Below, piece by piece: positions 49,001 to 57,502 of a DNA stretch of 64,000 nt. Numbering within the stretch: the first letter of the stretch is position 1; the number at the start of each line of letters is the position of its first letter. Source of the stretch: Dreissena polymorpha (lineage: Eukaryota; Mollusca; Bivalvia; Myida; Dreissenidae); assembly GCF_020536995.1 (NCBI RefSeq), contig NC_068366.1, positions 18,995,299 to 19,059,298 of the forward strand. The letters are read 5' to 3'. A program made the translations under genes and the position numbers. The notes beneath the pieces were generated by a model. That model worked only from the letters and a program-made list of their open reading frames with translations, made no database searches and was not told the DNA's origin.

Positions 49001-49597
49001 GCTTAAATACTATAAGTTTACAAGCATATGATACAATGACTACACACTCTCGAAAATTGATAACATCGCCGATGACTCATTTTTTTATAAAATGCTGGAA
49101 CGTGTTTTATTAAACATTAAAAGAAATTATAACTTGTTTAAATTCAATTGGATATGTATGTAATATCCACTATGACTTAAGTAAAAAAATCACACATACC
49201 CATCTGACAACGAATTGAATTGAAGTCATTTGTCAGAGCCTGTTGTATTTTTGTCTCGTGTCCAAAGGTTACCAAAGCAACATAGTCGTCTAATATCCTG
49301 TCATCCTTTGATTTACTTTCCTCAAGTCCTATAATACACTTGATTTTAAGACCAAAACAGAATTACCAAAACAAAGAGTAAATATAAAATAATGTATTAT
49401 TGGATTGTATTTAAAAATGCTTTTATATAAATAGATGGTCAGAAGACAACGCTTGGCAGTGAGCTTAAACCGTCAGAATAAATATGAATGCATGAAACAT
49501 GAAGCAAAATATGGAATTTTCGTATTGATATACACAATATCCATCATTGCAAATATGTAATGTACAATAATATATATACATTCCTCAATCTGTCTTG

Positions 49598-49648
<51 letters not shown>

Positions 49649-51817
49649 CTCTCTCTCTAGGTGACTGTATTATACATAATTACCTATATGTATGTTTTAG
49701 TGATAACACACTCACCAGTTAGAAAATCATTCACGAACATTTTGGCCTGTCCCCAAGCATTTCCAGTCGACATACTCTCGGATATATCCAAACAAAGGAC
49801 TGACACAACGCATTGTAAATGTCTTGTTCGGTCAAATACTTGACAAAAATAGAAAACGACATGTTTCATTACGACAAAAATGTTTTTAGAAAAAGCGAAG
49901 TCGATATAGAAAGTCAAGAAAGCTTTCATTAATTTATGGTTACCATAACCGAAATTATTGAAATTGACATTACCTACACTTAAAGCGTTCTTAGACAATT
50001 GTTTCCATCTTTCTTCGTTAATGGGCACGAGATATTTCTTCGTCTGTCGGATAATTCTCGTTTCTTTCATATATACCAAAATGAAATTAACATACTTAAA
50101 TCAAACAATATTTGCAAATATATTATAACATTCACTTTTTCGAGGCAATTTTAATCTATCACATATTTTTTTAAGTTTTAATTTAGCAAGTCGGTGAAAA
50201 AGTATTTTTTTAATGTAACTATTATAACTCTTATATCACATTTTGCGAAGATTGCAATTACATGCGAGGATGAATGAGAAGTTTATTTAATCGCTGTTAA
50301 AATTGAATGTATTTGCTGACACTGAACTTTTCATGGAGATTTGTGTTAGTGTCATGTGTCTCTTTTATGTAGTTTGATATATTCTATGTATTTTTTAAAA
50401 GACCATAAGCCCTCAAAATCAACAAATCTTTCGTACAATATTTCGACAAATAAAGTTAACACATGAGAAAACGATGTTTCTTATAGCAATAGCCAAAATT
50501 TCAATGCTAGATGTGGTCTTGTAACATAGATTTAACAAGATACAAAATGCCCTTTTTTCGGGACAATATATTCAACACGTATTAATGTACCAATTTAGTA
50601 TTCGTGTGTCGTATAAAAAGATGTTGCGGGAATTTTAAATGGAATGAAGTGTGCCACACAAACATAAAAACGAGCATTATGTATCTCGTTAATCTATGTT
50701 ACCATACCACATATAGTGTTGAACTTTTGGCTTTTGCTATAAGAAATTCTGATTTTTATATGTTAACTTTATTTTACGAATTTGGTGCAAAATATTCGTT
50801 GAATTTGAGTATTATACTTGAAAAAATGATACCATTGTTTAATAGTTCATCAGTAAATTTATCATTTTAACTAAAAGTTAGTTAAGTAAGGGGCCGACAG
50901 CAACTAGCTTCAGATTATACATGCTCGTTCCTGACCCCATTCATATATATTCATAACAGTTATACCTTGTTTTGGATCTGTGTCGGATTTATCCACTGCA
51001 TTTTGCATATCATATAGTAGTGACTCAATATCTTTTGATCTACTTTCGATTTCCGCATGAAGTGTGGTTTCTAAGGACGAAAAAAGCGTTTCCACTCGAC
51101 ATTTCAAATCCGACAAACCTAAATTACAGAAATAACATAATAGTAATATCTTCATTCTTTATTTTTTGTAAAACACGTTAAAATGTGTATTCGTAAACAA
51201 TTATAATATTACGTTTAAAGTTTTATCGTACGATTATTCAATGTTTTGATAAAATTTCATTATTGATATTTCTCCAAATTTAAACAAGACTTGTTTAAGC
51301 TAAGTACTCAATGTGTCTTCGCAAAAACAATTATGGACAAAATGAATGCCTGTATCGGTGACAATTACTATCAATGCGTTTCTTCTAAATCGATATTCAA
51401 TACGTATGTGTATATAAGCTTTCACGTACCTTTATTTAACCATGCAATTTTATCTTGGCTAAAAAGAAAAAAAGCATACGTTATTTCTCTTAAACAATAT
51501 AAAGTCGGGAGAAATTGACATGAATGTAATTACCAAGTTCAATACATGTTTATAATTCGCTTAGATAATAAAGGTTTTATACCACAAATGGCATCCTGGT
51601 TGATCATTCTTGTTGATTTCTGACAGTCGCTTTAAGATAATTATATTGGTTTCTTGTATATCTTGTATGCCTTTGCAAACCTACAGCAAAATACCATAAT
51701 ACAAAGTTAAATACAACCAAATAAGGTAATAAAATTAGGACGATAATCTAACAATCTTGAGAAATGTGTTTTAACATCGACGTTTCGTCCATTAATATAT
51801 TTTACCTTAGGTTCCAT
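33857..51817 (-). CDS. Copy 3: coiled-coil / vWA / MIB-HERC2 protein (15 proposed exons)
   Basis: On the minus strand: 51817-51806, 51680-51583, 51458-51430, 51118-50966, 50063-49974, 49838-49716, 49328-49200, 48581-48498, 47793-47675, 47452-47366, 39150-39061, 38440-38372, 38015-37835, 37439-37301 and 34095-33857. Phases agree at every junction up to 37835. The start MEPK has no signal peptide, so the product should be intracellular. The layout is a coiled coil, a complete vWA domain with MIDAS DISES and VITDG, a linker, then a MIB/HERC2 domain. The exon at 37439 has an in-frame stop in the homologous frame, so the end of the protein is uncertain. It could be truncated after GTVVGHL, or the copy may be a recent pseudogene. 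It faces copies 1 and 2 tail to tail. Confidence 0.75.
35165..35870. repeat. Tgaccttgacct-bearing dispersed repeat
   Basis: Two similar internal blocks share acacgcgacattttgtctaa / catgcgacacgccgtctaat and gttaacat, with tgaccttgacctt and tgacctttgaggttg motifs. It lies in a copy 3 intron. Of the same general class as 33125-33550 and 44130-45175. Confidence 0.5.
36164..36376 (+). pseudogene. Isolated MIB/HERC2-like exon, perhaps from copy 2
   Basis: After acattcttag the frame reads DNATAERIDGVYLVIEIW, like the closing part of a MIB/HERC2 domain (GEDGRFEIEIW in copy 1). It then runs on as TLNMHNNYTQ to a stop at 36374-36376. It lies on the plus strand inside a copy 3 intron. The conserved WD..G start is missing. 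Homology is short, so the call is tentative. Confidence 0.35.
36520..36600 (+). repeat. End fragment of a GGGGGCAT-type element
   Basis: tcggggggcattgtatttca then cacaaacacagctcttg matches the style of the right ends at 42430 and 45350. Only the end is present. Confidence 0.4.
37301..37439 (-). pseudogene. Copy 3 MIB/HERC2 second half, with in-frame stop
   Basis: The homologous frame reads VFVTWDLNDLTL, then TAA, then YRCGKDAGE and VNSGELLAVGCRVKP, and ends in phase 1 at g|gtatgt. If spliced straight from the previous exon (phase 1) it reads FRYMGFK and stops. Either way the product is cut here unless splicing differs. Confidence 0.65.
37835..38015 (-). CDS. Copy 3 MIB/HERC2 domain, first half
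   Basis: A 181-nt exon, phase 0 in and phase 1 out. Encodes EDINFCRSDTRRRAEED, then PALGTRVRMHQFDN and NGPGTVVGHL. Same exon boundaries as copy 1 10334-10541. Confidence 0.8.
38372..38440 (-). CDS. Copy 3 linker exon
   Basis: A 69-nt exon, phase 0/0, after atattacag. Ends SLSAEDK like NLTPEDK in copy 1. Confidence 0.7.
39061..39150 (-). CDS. Copy 3 vWA C-terminal exon
   Basis: A 90-nt exon, phase 0/0, after gttttttag. Encodes SFIENTSAIIASKIYTFKDG then RRLAKHGYFE, which looks like the last vWA strand and helix. It follows an intron full of repeats. No copy 1 equivalent found. Confidence 0.7.
40000..40085. repeat. Imperfect hairpin
   Basis: gtgtatacaccctcagtgca faces agggtgtatatttc, with catgttatttcata / tatgaaatta inside. 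Probably a small MITE remnant in the large copy 3 intron. Confidence 0.45.
40885..42475 (+). repeat. Minisatellite element: ten about 146-bp tandem units
   Basis: Units begin near 40971, 41117, 41263, 41407, 41551, 41699, 41845, 41968, 42111 and 42258; one is about 20 bp short. Each carries tttccggatgataactcaag, gatcatgaaacttcatagg, and aggtcaaaggtcaaggtcac. The left flank has ccccccttcgaagaagaggg and a (cggtcc)n run. The right flank has ggggggcatgcatgtttt. Tandem cores between such ends are known from mollusc pearl/Helentron-type elements; that assignment is inference. It lies in the 8.2 kb intron of copy 3. Confidence 0.85.
42647..43107. mobile_element. TIR element with GTACCC-rich interior
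   Basis: Ends GGTTCGATTgttaattgtc and its inverse gacaatgactAATCGAGCC are flanked by a perfect direct repeat TTACTAA at 42640-42646 and 43108-43114. Inner arms repeat gggtac/gtaccc motifs (ctacttacatgtacc and ggtacatgtaagtag). No ORF. A 7-bp duplication is unusual for the common superfamilies; a 3-bp ACT reading is also possible. Confidence 0.75.
43358..43523. mobile_element. hAT-like MITE
   Basis: Begins CAGTGTTTTCC and ends GAGAACACTG, an imperfect TIR of the CAGTG type seen in hAT elements. The interior holds ggccggcaac / gccggctgccgg inverted motifs. No clean 8-bp duplication, so the superfamily call is tentative. Confidence 0.45.
44130..45175 (+). repeat. Composite dispersed repeat
   Basis: Two internal blocks of about 200 bp (gttaaagtttgcgta, acatattgcttttatattttgcata, cctataaacaagagcagaca) are direct copies at about 44223 and 44407. 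It ends with tgaccttgaccattgaatgacctt and a C run. Non-coding; in the large copy 3 intron. Confidence 0.55.
45170..45375 (+). repeat. GGGGGACATA-ended element
   Basis: tatgtcccccagtctatact then cggggacatattg forms a start hairpin. The end is gggggacatattgtttcaca. The interior gtgtatctcatggagctgca and aaggtcaaggtcatc match the element at 9868-10246 in reverse. Confidence 0.65.
45665..46590. repeat. Two dispersed repeats, back to back
   Basis: 45665-46160 carries the motifs gccgtcaggggcagggcag and gccaggtggggggcattt, each followed by a tatag/tattgaaaa strip. 46203-46590 begins tttagctcggctgttttctg and ends gcgcctttgggcccatggtcctcttg, with gggtcactaggtcaaaggtt inside. Both look like bivalve interspersed repeats. 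No coding content. Confidence 0.45.
46600..47115. repeat. GTACCCAAATTTTC array
   Basis: A short head (ggatactacttccacgtacc, gggtaccccggtatactt) resembles the interior of the element at 42647-43107. Some 20 degenerate units of (tt)cgtacccaaatttt / cgtacccacattttt follow. The 180-codon minus-strand frame over it is only repeat-encoded (VGTKI/WVRKF units) and is not annotated as a gene. Confidence 0.7.
47366..47452 (-). CDS. Copy 3 vWA exon 5
   Basis: An 87-nt exon, phase 0/0. Encodes ILSDVATAVREIDRANNLIF then FIGVGDYNK, the last core strand. It precedes an 8.2 kb intron. Confidence 0.85.
47675..47793 (-). CDS. Copy 3 vWA exon 4
   Basis: Phase 1 in, phase 0 out at gag|gtaacc. Encodes TPTLIVITDGRPTETRLLAG and PDVQDESHMEE, including the ITDG loop. 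Confidence 0.85.
48498..48581 (-). CDS. Copy 3 vWA exon 3
   Basis: An 84-nt exon, phase 1/1, after gttacag. Encodes RIALGGPSPLYGGLMMSHA. Confidence 0.85.
49200..49328 (-). CDS. Copy 3 vWA exon 2
   Basis: A 129-nt exon, phase 1/1, donor g|gtatgt. Encodes YVALVTFGHETKIQQALT then FNSIRCQM. Confidence 0.85.
49600..49659. repeat. (CT)n microsatellite
   Basis: About 60 bp of CT with one G interruption, in the intron between copy 3 vWA exons 1 and 2. Confidence 0.95.
49716..49838 (-). CDS. Copy 3 vWA exon 1 (MIDAS)
   Basis: A 123-nt exon, phase 1/1. Encodes CVVSVLCLDISESMSTGNAW then AKMFVNDFLTG. MIDAS DxSxS intact. Confidence 0.85.
49974..50063 (-). CDS. Copy 3 linker exon before vWA
   Basis: A 90-nt exon, phase 1/1. 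Encodes a basic helix, KKYLVPINEERWKQLSKNAL. The acceptor gaaag is weak. No counterpart was found in copy 1, where the phases still allow direct joining of the neighbouring exons. Confidence 0.6.
50966..51118 (-). CDS. Copy 3 coiled-coil exon
   Basis: A 153-nt exon, phase 1/1. Encodes LSDLKCRVETLFSSLET, EIESRSKDIESLLYDM and a short polar end, a heptad-like helix suited to dimerisation. Shorter than its copy 1 counterpart because the Ser/Thr linker is missing. Confidence 0.75.
51430..51458 (-). CDS. Copy 3 29-nt micro-exon
   Basis: Between ctttttag and gtacgtg. Phase 2 in, phase 1 out, reading C-QDKIAWLNK. Same length and phases as 843-871 in copy 1. Confidence 0.7.
51583..51680 (-). CDS. Copy 3 N-terminal helical exon
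   Basis: Phase 0 in, phase 2 out. Encodes VCKGIQDIQETNIIILKRL and ends NDQPGCHL. Counterpart of copy 1 492-583. Confidence 0.7.
51806..51817 (-). CDS. Copy 3 first exon with start codon
   Basis: Encodes MEPK and ends at aag|gtaaaa in phase 0, which fits the next exon. A four-codon first exon is short but the donor, phase and position are right, and no stop-free extension upstream competes. Confidence 0.6.
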
Positions 51818-51872
51818 TTTCGTTTAAAATAAAAAGTTGGAAAATTTGTTTGCTATTTTAAGTGAACATGGT

Positions 51873-51881
51873 TTCCCGGAA
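51873..51881. promoter_or_regulatory. Candidate STAT/GAS site upstream of copy 3
   Basis: TTCCCGGAA is a perfect TTCCNGGAA palindrome 56-64 bp upstream of the copy 3 start codon. STAT factors bind such sites. A 9-bp match can arise by chance; position is the only further support. No TATA box seen. Confidence 0.35.
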
Positions 51882-51908
51882 GCAATAGGAAATAAGCGTT
51901 CACCTTAA

Positions 51909-52369
51909 GGAGGCAGTCTACAGTTTTGTAGCCATATTTGCGCATTGGCCGGCATTTGACAGATTTCAACGGTGGGTTTAAATAAGTTAACAGTGCAAAA
52001 AAAGTAAACGGTAATGAACCATTTTGTTTGGCTCAGTTTGAAAGCATTTGCTGTGATGGTGCAAAGCAAGTTGTCCACTGTGTGCGTATTGTTACCCGAA
52101 AAGATAAAAGTGATTGCCGGGTTAATCTGAAAATGGGGTTTTTAATTCCAAGTTCTGAGACCTCCGAAAAGGTCTATTTTACCCCAGATATCAGTTTAAA
52201 GTGCATTTTCTGTATTGTTTTGTGCTTTATTTGCAAGCTGTTGATGAGCTGAACTGAAAATTGTCTGAATCTATTTTCAGGTTGTGACTGAAGGCCTTGT
52301 TTTAAGGGTGTTTTGCAGACCAGTGGTTGTCGGCCTGGGGATTTTCAAGAAAAACTGTAGACTGCCCCC
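51909..52369. mobile_element. TTAA-flanked MITE, short form
   Basis: TIRs ggaggcagtctacagtttt / aaaactgtagactgcccc, flanked by TTAA at 51905-51908 and 52370-52373. TTAA targets are typical of piggyBac-like elements. Compared with the copy at 53090 it lacks about 200 bp between gcgcattggcc and ggcatttgacag. Its inner edge is 92 bp upstream of the copy 3 start codon. The 74-codon frame inside is shared by both copies but has no recognisable domain. Confidence 0.85.
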
Positions 52370-52373
52370 TTAA

Positions 52374-53085
52374 GGTAAAAATCCAAAATTTCACACCCAA
52401 CACCCCATAGTCAAAGGTTACATATTTTGATAAAATAGAGTCATCAACATCTGAAAACAGCTTTCATATTCAATTCGGACCAATTTGAGCAAAGATATTA
52501 ACATTTCAGTATGGGGAGGTAAGCCTGATTTTTTAAGAAAACCCTATTTTGCACGGTACGCGCATCTGCTTTAGAGCTGCAGTCTTTGTTTCTTTGTGCG
52601 ACATGCTTAGTTGTTTATGCAAGAAAGACTAAGCTGACTTAATTCAACTATATGTACAACATTTAGTGCCTTTCATACCATTTAAACCACTAAATGTGCA
52701 TAAACTTTGATGAAAAGCGAGTAAAAAACACTGATTTTAAGGGAAAAATCATCAAAATTCATTTTATTTTTTAACTTTGACCAGTGTGGTGAGCAATTTT
52801 TGACTCCGGGTGTAAGCTGACACTCATTATGAGTCAGTTTTGGCAATATGGTTATATCTACATTTCATATATGTGCAAATTGAGTGATTTTTAGACTTGG
52901 TTAGAATACGGAAAGAATGACCAAAAAGTTGCGTGAAAATGCCGCCGTTGATATGCTCACTAAAAATAGTCTCAAATTGTACATTGCAGTTATTTTACAA
53001 AGAAAACCACCCAGTTTAATCCAGAATTGACTGAAGAGTCCAAATAATTCAAATTTAGATGGGTTTAAAACTTTGGACTGCTATC
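52374..53085. other. Spacer between the two MITEs
   Basis: No ORF or exon. The phrase ttttgactccgggtgtaagc faintly echoes ttttgactccaggagcttaa inside the long MITE, so part may be an older relative. Confidence 0.35.
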
Positions 53086-53089
53086 TTAA

Positions 53090-53753
53090 GGAGGCAGTCT
53101 ACAGTTTTGTAGCCATATTTGCGCATTGGCCCCGGTCAATTTCCTGGACTTAAGGTATATGGCCTAAACAAAATTGTTTTTTGACTCCAGGAGCTTAAAT
53201 GTAAGTATAAATGGTCAATATTCTAGCAATTTCACTTGTTTTCAGTAATTCGAAACTAAGTGACCTGGCATTTAGTCAACAACAACAACATGCTGAGTGA
53301 GAAGTAAACACATGTACTTCTTGCTTGAAGCAGCCGGCATTTGACAGATTTCGACGGTGGGTTTAAATAAGTTAACAGTGCAAAAAAGTAAACGGTAATG
53401 ACCCATTTTGTTTGGCTCAGTTTGAAAGCATTTGCTGTGATGGTGCAAAGCAAGTTGTCCACTGTTTGCGTATTGTTACCCGGAAAGATAAAAGTGATTG
53501 CCGGGTTTATCTGAAAATGGGGTTTTTGCGGTCAAGTTCCGAGACCTCCGAAAAGGTCTATTTTACCCCAGATATCAGTTTAAAGTGCATTTTCTGTATT
53601 GTTTTGTGCTTTATTTGCAAGCTGTTGATGAGCTGCACTGAAAATTGTCTGAATCTATTTTCAGGTTGTGACTGAAGGCCTTGCTTTGAGGGTGTTTTGC
53701 AGACCAGTGGTTGTCGGCCTGGGGATTTTCAAGAAAAACTGTAGACTGCCCCC
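53090..53753. mobile_element. TTAA-flanked MITE, long form
   Basis: Same TIRs and order as 51909-52369. Preceded by TTAA at 53086-53089; the right TTAA has lost one T (ccccctaagg). It keeps the internal segment 53132-53334 that the short form lacks, so it is nearer the ancestral form. Confidence 0.85.
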
Positions 53754-54440
53754 TAAGGTGTAAAGTAAAACAACACTGAGCCGGGCGCATTTATCATCGC
53801 GACTTATTTATAGATTTGGGAAAACCTTATTTTCGAATTGCGGTCATTGTGCATGGCTATCGCTTGAACATGGAGCAAATGCCATGCAATTAAGCACACT
53901 GCTATGTGTTAGATCTGCAAATTGGAGTATTACATTTATTTCATTAACTAATTAAAATACAAACCATGTTTAAGAGTTTTTAAACATGTTCTTAATGTCT
54001 GTTGTGAATAACCACTGTGTTTAATTGTTGCATTATAAACCGGTTTATGTTTAGAGTAGGACATACATAATCTTTCAATTTCACGTTTCTGTGTTTCAAC
54101 ACAAACAGAAAATGGACGCTCAATTAAGGACATTCATTTATTCCTACAGATCTTACATATATGTAATTTCAAACTTTAACATCATATCATGTCGCAAAGT
54201 AGGTATCTTTCTTAAAAGTGTGTTTGTTTTTTGCCCGTTCTTATAAATCAAATTGCAGAATTCATGCTTAATACATTGATTCATTGAAAGAATAAAACAT
54301 GATTACACTATTGATACATATTAGTATACATAATTGACCTATGTGATTGTATATTTAGAAACAAACGTTATGCGCAAGAAAAAAGGAACTGGCGACTATT
54401 GGTAGGCGCAATGGCAAATGGAGCTGTAAAACGATAACTT

Positions 54441-54702
54441 ACCAGAGATTTACAAACACTGTTATAAACCAATTTAACATCATTTTCAAGTAAACTGATT
54501 GGAAAAGGAAAACTGGGTCAAAACGGAAAGCGATATTTTCGAGATTTATACGTCGCAATTTATACATTGTTGTATTATATGTGAATTGAGTTTGACATAT
54601 CACCCCTGGTTTCGGATTCTTTTGAATTTTACCTAATATATTCCAAAGCCTAGAATATAAATATAAATTCATTTCCTTTTGTTGACATGACATTTTGTAC
54701 AT
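54441..54702 (-). other. Unassigned candidate exon
   Basis: An 87-codon minus-strand frame ends at a strong donor, CTCTG|gtaagt. It contains LWNILGKIQKNPKPG and LENIAFRFDPVFLFQSVYL. No domain recognised and no partner exon with a fitting phase found. Low confidence. Confidence 0.2.
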
Positions 54703-55026
54703 TTATAAAATCTGTCATTTTTGTTGGCTCTTAAAACAGTGGATTTCTTTTAATAACTGATATAATACTTCGGACTCAAACGTTCCAAGCACATTTAATT
54801 TATTGATTGAGAGGAACCACGACATTCATCGAATATTATTGTCCGGCGATTAATATTTATTTCGAAATATATGTAAGGCAATGTTCAAGCCGGTGTGTAT
54901 GAGTTTTATGAGTTCTGTGATACATTTTCAGGTTACTGTTGTGCATTCAAATAAAATAAGATTAAAGTGCATTGACACTATATTATCTTTGGACAGGTTT
55001 CAATATGATGAATGACTTCATGTTTC

Positions 55027-55145
55027 ATTACTAAACGAGATGACGAAAGGGTACGTACACCTCGACATATCGACATATCATAGAGCAGTGCTTTCGGGAA
55101 CGCTTGGGGACAGTCTAAAAACGTTTGTAAACGACTTTCTGAATG
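55027..55145 (+). pseudogene. Copy 4 vWA exon 1, degenerate
   Basis: Reads MTKGYVHLDISTYHRAVLSG then LKTFVNDFLNG, homologous to the MIDAS exon of copies 1 and 3. The motif is DISTY, not DISES, so the metal site is lost. No polypyrimidine acceptor lies in frame upstream. Donor g|gtttgt is in phase 1 as expected. Confidence 0.7.
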
Positions 55146-55418
55146 GTTTGTTTATGACAAATTACATAATTTATTATGTATTATGTAGTGGTAGTAATGC
55201 ACTTAACCTATTCAGGGTCGGTGATTGAAATTATAATATATGACATGATCAGATCAACAATAATTTCTCAACCGAAAGCATTTGATACCTTGTCAAGCAT
55301 AGCATGAATCGCTGATAAACCATTTTATCATTAAAGGATAATTTCAATAATATTCTAAACTAAAAAGCAGTAGTTTAATAAATAACAATTATGTAATTTA
55401 AGGCAAGTGGTATTGCAG

Positions 55419-55576
55419 TTGACCACTCTTTTTGTCCCAATGCTTTGACATGCTGACGAGACAGTTTGGAACCTTTCGTCTTACAAAGGAGCACGTCTGC
55501 ATAGCCACATTAGGCCACAAAACAAAGTTCCACTTACTACCGACGTCTAACTACACGCCGATTCGAGAAACACCAG
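55419..55576 (+). pseudogene. Copy 4 vWA exon 2, frameshifted
   Basis: After tattgcag the phase-1 frame opens VDHSF and soon stops. The homologous frame is FRLTKEHVCIATLGHKTKFH then YTPIRETP, matching VSLVTFGHQTHVE of copy 1. The exon length is not a multiple of three, as its phase 1/1 relatives require, so one small indel has occurred. Confidence 0.7.
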
Positions 55577-55909
55577 GTAATATTAAATACCTATCTAGTG
55601 TGGATATTGAAGACTGATAACCTAGGCACGTGCTATATATTTGCATTGTTGAATCCCTCTGTGTGTAAATCTTGTTATCACGACATTATACATCATAACA
55701 CCACGAAAAGCCCCGAGCCCCAGGTTTTATAAACTAATGAATGCACACTCATCTTAGATAAGTAATTTATTAGCAGGTTTGCATGGATGATGTTCAAATT
55801 AAAAGCACGTGCGCTCGAAAAAAAATAGCTTACCCCCCCCCCCCCCCCTTCAATACGTGATGCCCAAGTACGATTATTGTATAATATCCCACTTGTATCT
55901 ATCTTTCAG

Positions 55910-56064
55910 GTACCGGGTGTTTTTATCACAACAGTGTACGCTGTATCATTGCCATTGATAACATGAAAAGGAAGATGTTAAACACTATAGACAGGAAGAT
56001 ACTCGAGCTTAATCCAAAAAAGAAAACTCATATAAGCAACACACTACCTAGATTCGGGCATTGA
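55910..56064 (+). pseudogene. Copy 4 possible third exon
   Basis: After atctttcag, in the phase fitting the previous donor, a 50-codon frame reads VRCIIAIDNMKRKMLNTIDR, then KILELNPKKKTHIS, and stops. It does not resemble vWA exon 3 of the other copies. It could be a chance open frame or a replaced 3' end. Confidence 0.3.
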
Positions 56065-56311
56065 CAAAGTTACCTCAGAAAATCCGTCTCCACAATTCTT
56101 TGTATTTGTAAAACGTCGATTCATTTATTGCTGACATGGTTTCTATGGAAGCCGCGAACACAAAATGTGTAAATTGATACTATTGCAAAACGAAATATAA
56201 TATGAACGTTCAATTTATGTTCCCATTCCTAGCACGGGCCTGTTAAAATATTATGACTATTGCAATACGTTTTGATTCATTAAACACCTTTACGTATAAT
56301 TCAACTATTAA

Positions 56312-56815
56312 AGGGACCACAAACGACGAAAAAAAAAAAGTTCTAAAATACCGTGTGTTTTTTTATTATAAGTTTATATTGAGTAAAATATCACGACTGG
56401 TATATTACATTACTTGAAAAAAGTATATATTTTCAGTATATTCGGTAATAAAATTTCGCGATGTGAAATCGAAAGTACATCGCGAAATATGTGACATAAC
56501 GATATTTACACTATAAATAACGCAAGTAGATTTTATATATAAAATATATACAATTCAATATTCATGCACAATTTGCATTCCAGGGTTTACCACGTGACGA
56601 TGATGATGAATCTACTTGCCTTATTTATAGTTAACTGGTAGTTACCTGGTACCTGTACCCAGTAAAATTGTATTACCGAATATATGAAAATATGAAAAGT
56701 TTACAACTTTTTTCAAGTAATGTGATATACCAGTCGTGATATTTTAATCAATATAATGTAAAAATACGGTATTTTAGAACTTTTCTTCTTTCGTCGTTTG
56801 TGGTTGACGTTCCCT
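56312..56815. mobile_element. Long-TIR MITE flanked by TTAA
   Basis: Flanked by TTAA at 56308-56311 and 56816-56819. The left arm agggaccacaaacgacgaa and the right arm inverted (agggaacgtcaaccacaaac) pair over about 150 bp, with cacgactggtatattacatt and its inverse inside. No ORF. piggyBac-like by target site, though not the same family as 51909 and 53090. Confidence 0.75.
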
Positions 56816-57149
56816 TTAAGTGATATCTAAACTAGGAGCTTTATAATTTTGGTATTTTTTTTAGTTGTGTCATTAAAATCTTACAATGATTTGTTCACAT
56901 TAAGGTAAAATGCAAAATGTTCTTACAAGATATATAAGAGGATTCAAATCAGAATGCAGAATGTAGATTATATAAAAAAACAAGTGATATAACCTCCTCG
57001 TTAAAAAAACTGCTTACAATATAGGACGATAATGAATAAAGATTAATCAAAATGTGTTAGACTTATGATTACTGATTAACAAAATAGAAAGTATCCATTT
57101 TATTTATCGATGTAAGTTACGATAATTAAGTTCATATACACTTTTTCGT

Positions 57150-57502
57150 TTTTTAAAAGTCACAAGATGTCTTTATTTCGTGCATTTGAAAACAGGTCTT
57201 TTAAACGACCATATGTTATTTGTCTAGCTCGATATGCCTTGTAATCGTCAGCGCCGATGATCAACAGCCCATCAGCTCGTAGGTAATCGTCGCAATGGCT
57301 GTCGCCAAGTAAAATGCATCCTGACCACATAATTAATTGACTTACAATAGACCCTATATAATCATGATTGAATCCAATAAATGAGAGCCTGAGACTTATA
57401 TTAAACCTAGTCAAGTTCATTTTCTAAGCGCATGCCCGATCCTGAAATTTATAACATCGTGTCTGTTGGGAAGGCGTCAGTGATAATAATTATATTCGGA
57501 TG
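57150..57502 (-). pseudogene. Copy 5 vWA fragment, degenerate
   Basis: On the minus strand, PNIIIITDAFPTDTML (57500-57443) matches LIVITDGRPTETRLL of copy 3 exon 4, then a stop. Further on DAFYLATAIATITYELMG, then in a shifted frame ADGLLIIGADDYK, match ILSDVATAVREI and LIFFIGVGDYNK of exon 5. The two homologous exons lie only about 130 bp apart. Stops and a frameshift show decay. Confidence 0.65.

Noticed and set aside
52028-53675. Two nearly identical 74-87 codon frames (MAQFESICCDG)
   Set aside because: They lie wholly inside two copies of one MITE; similarity comes from the shared element and no domain is present.
53948-54133. Minus-strand frame with KREIERLCMSYSKHK
   Set aside because: The acceptor upstream is followed by stops in the fitting phase, and no family match.
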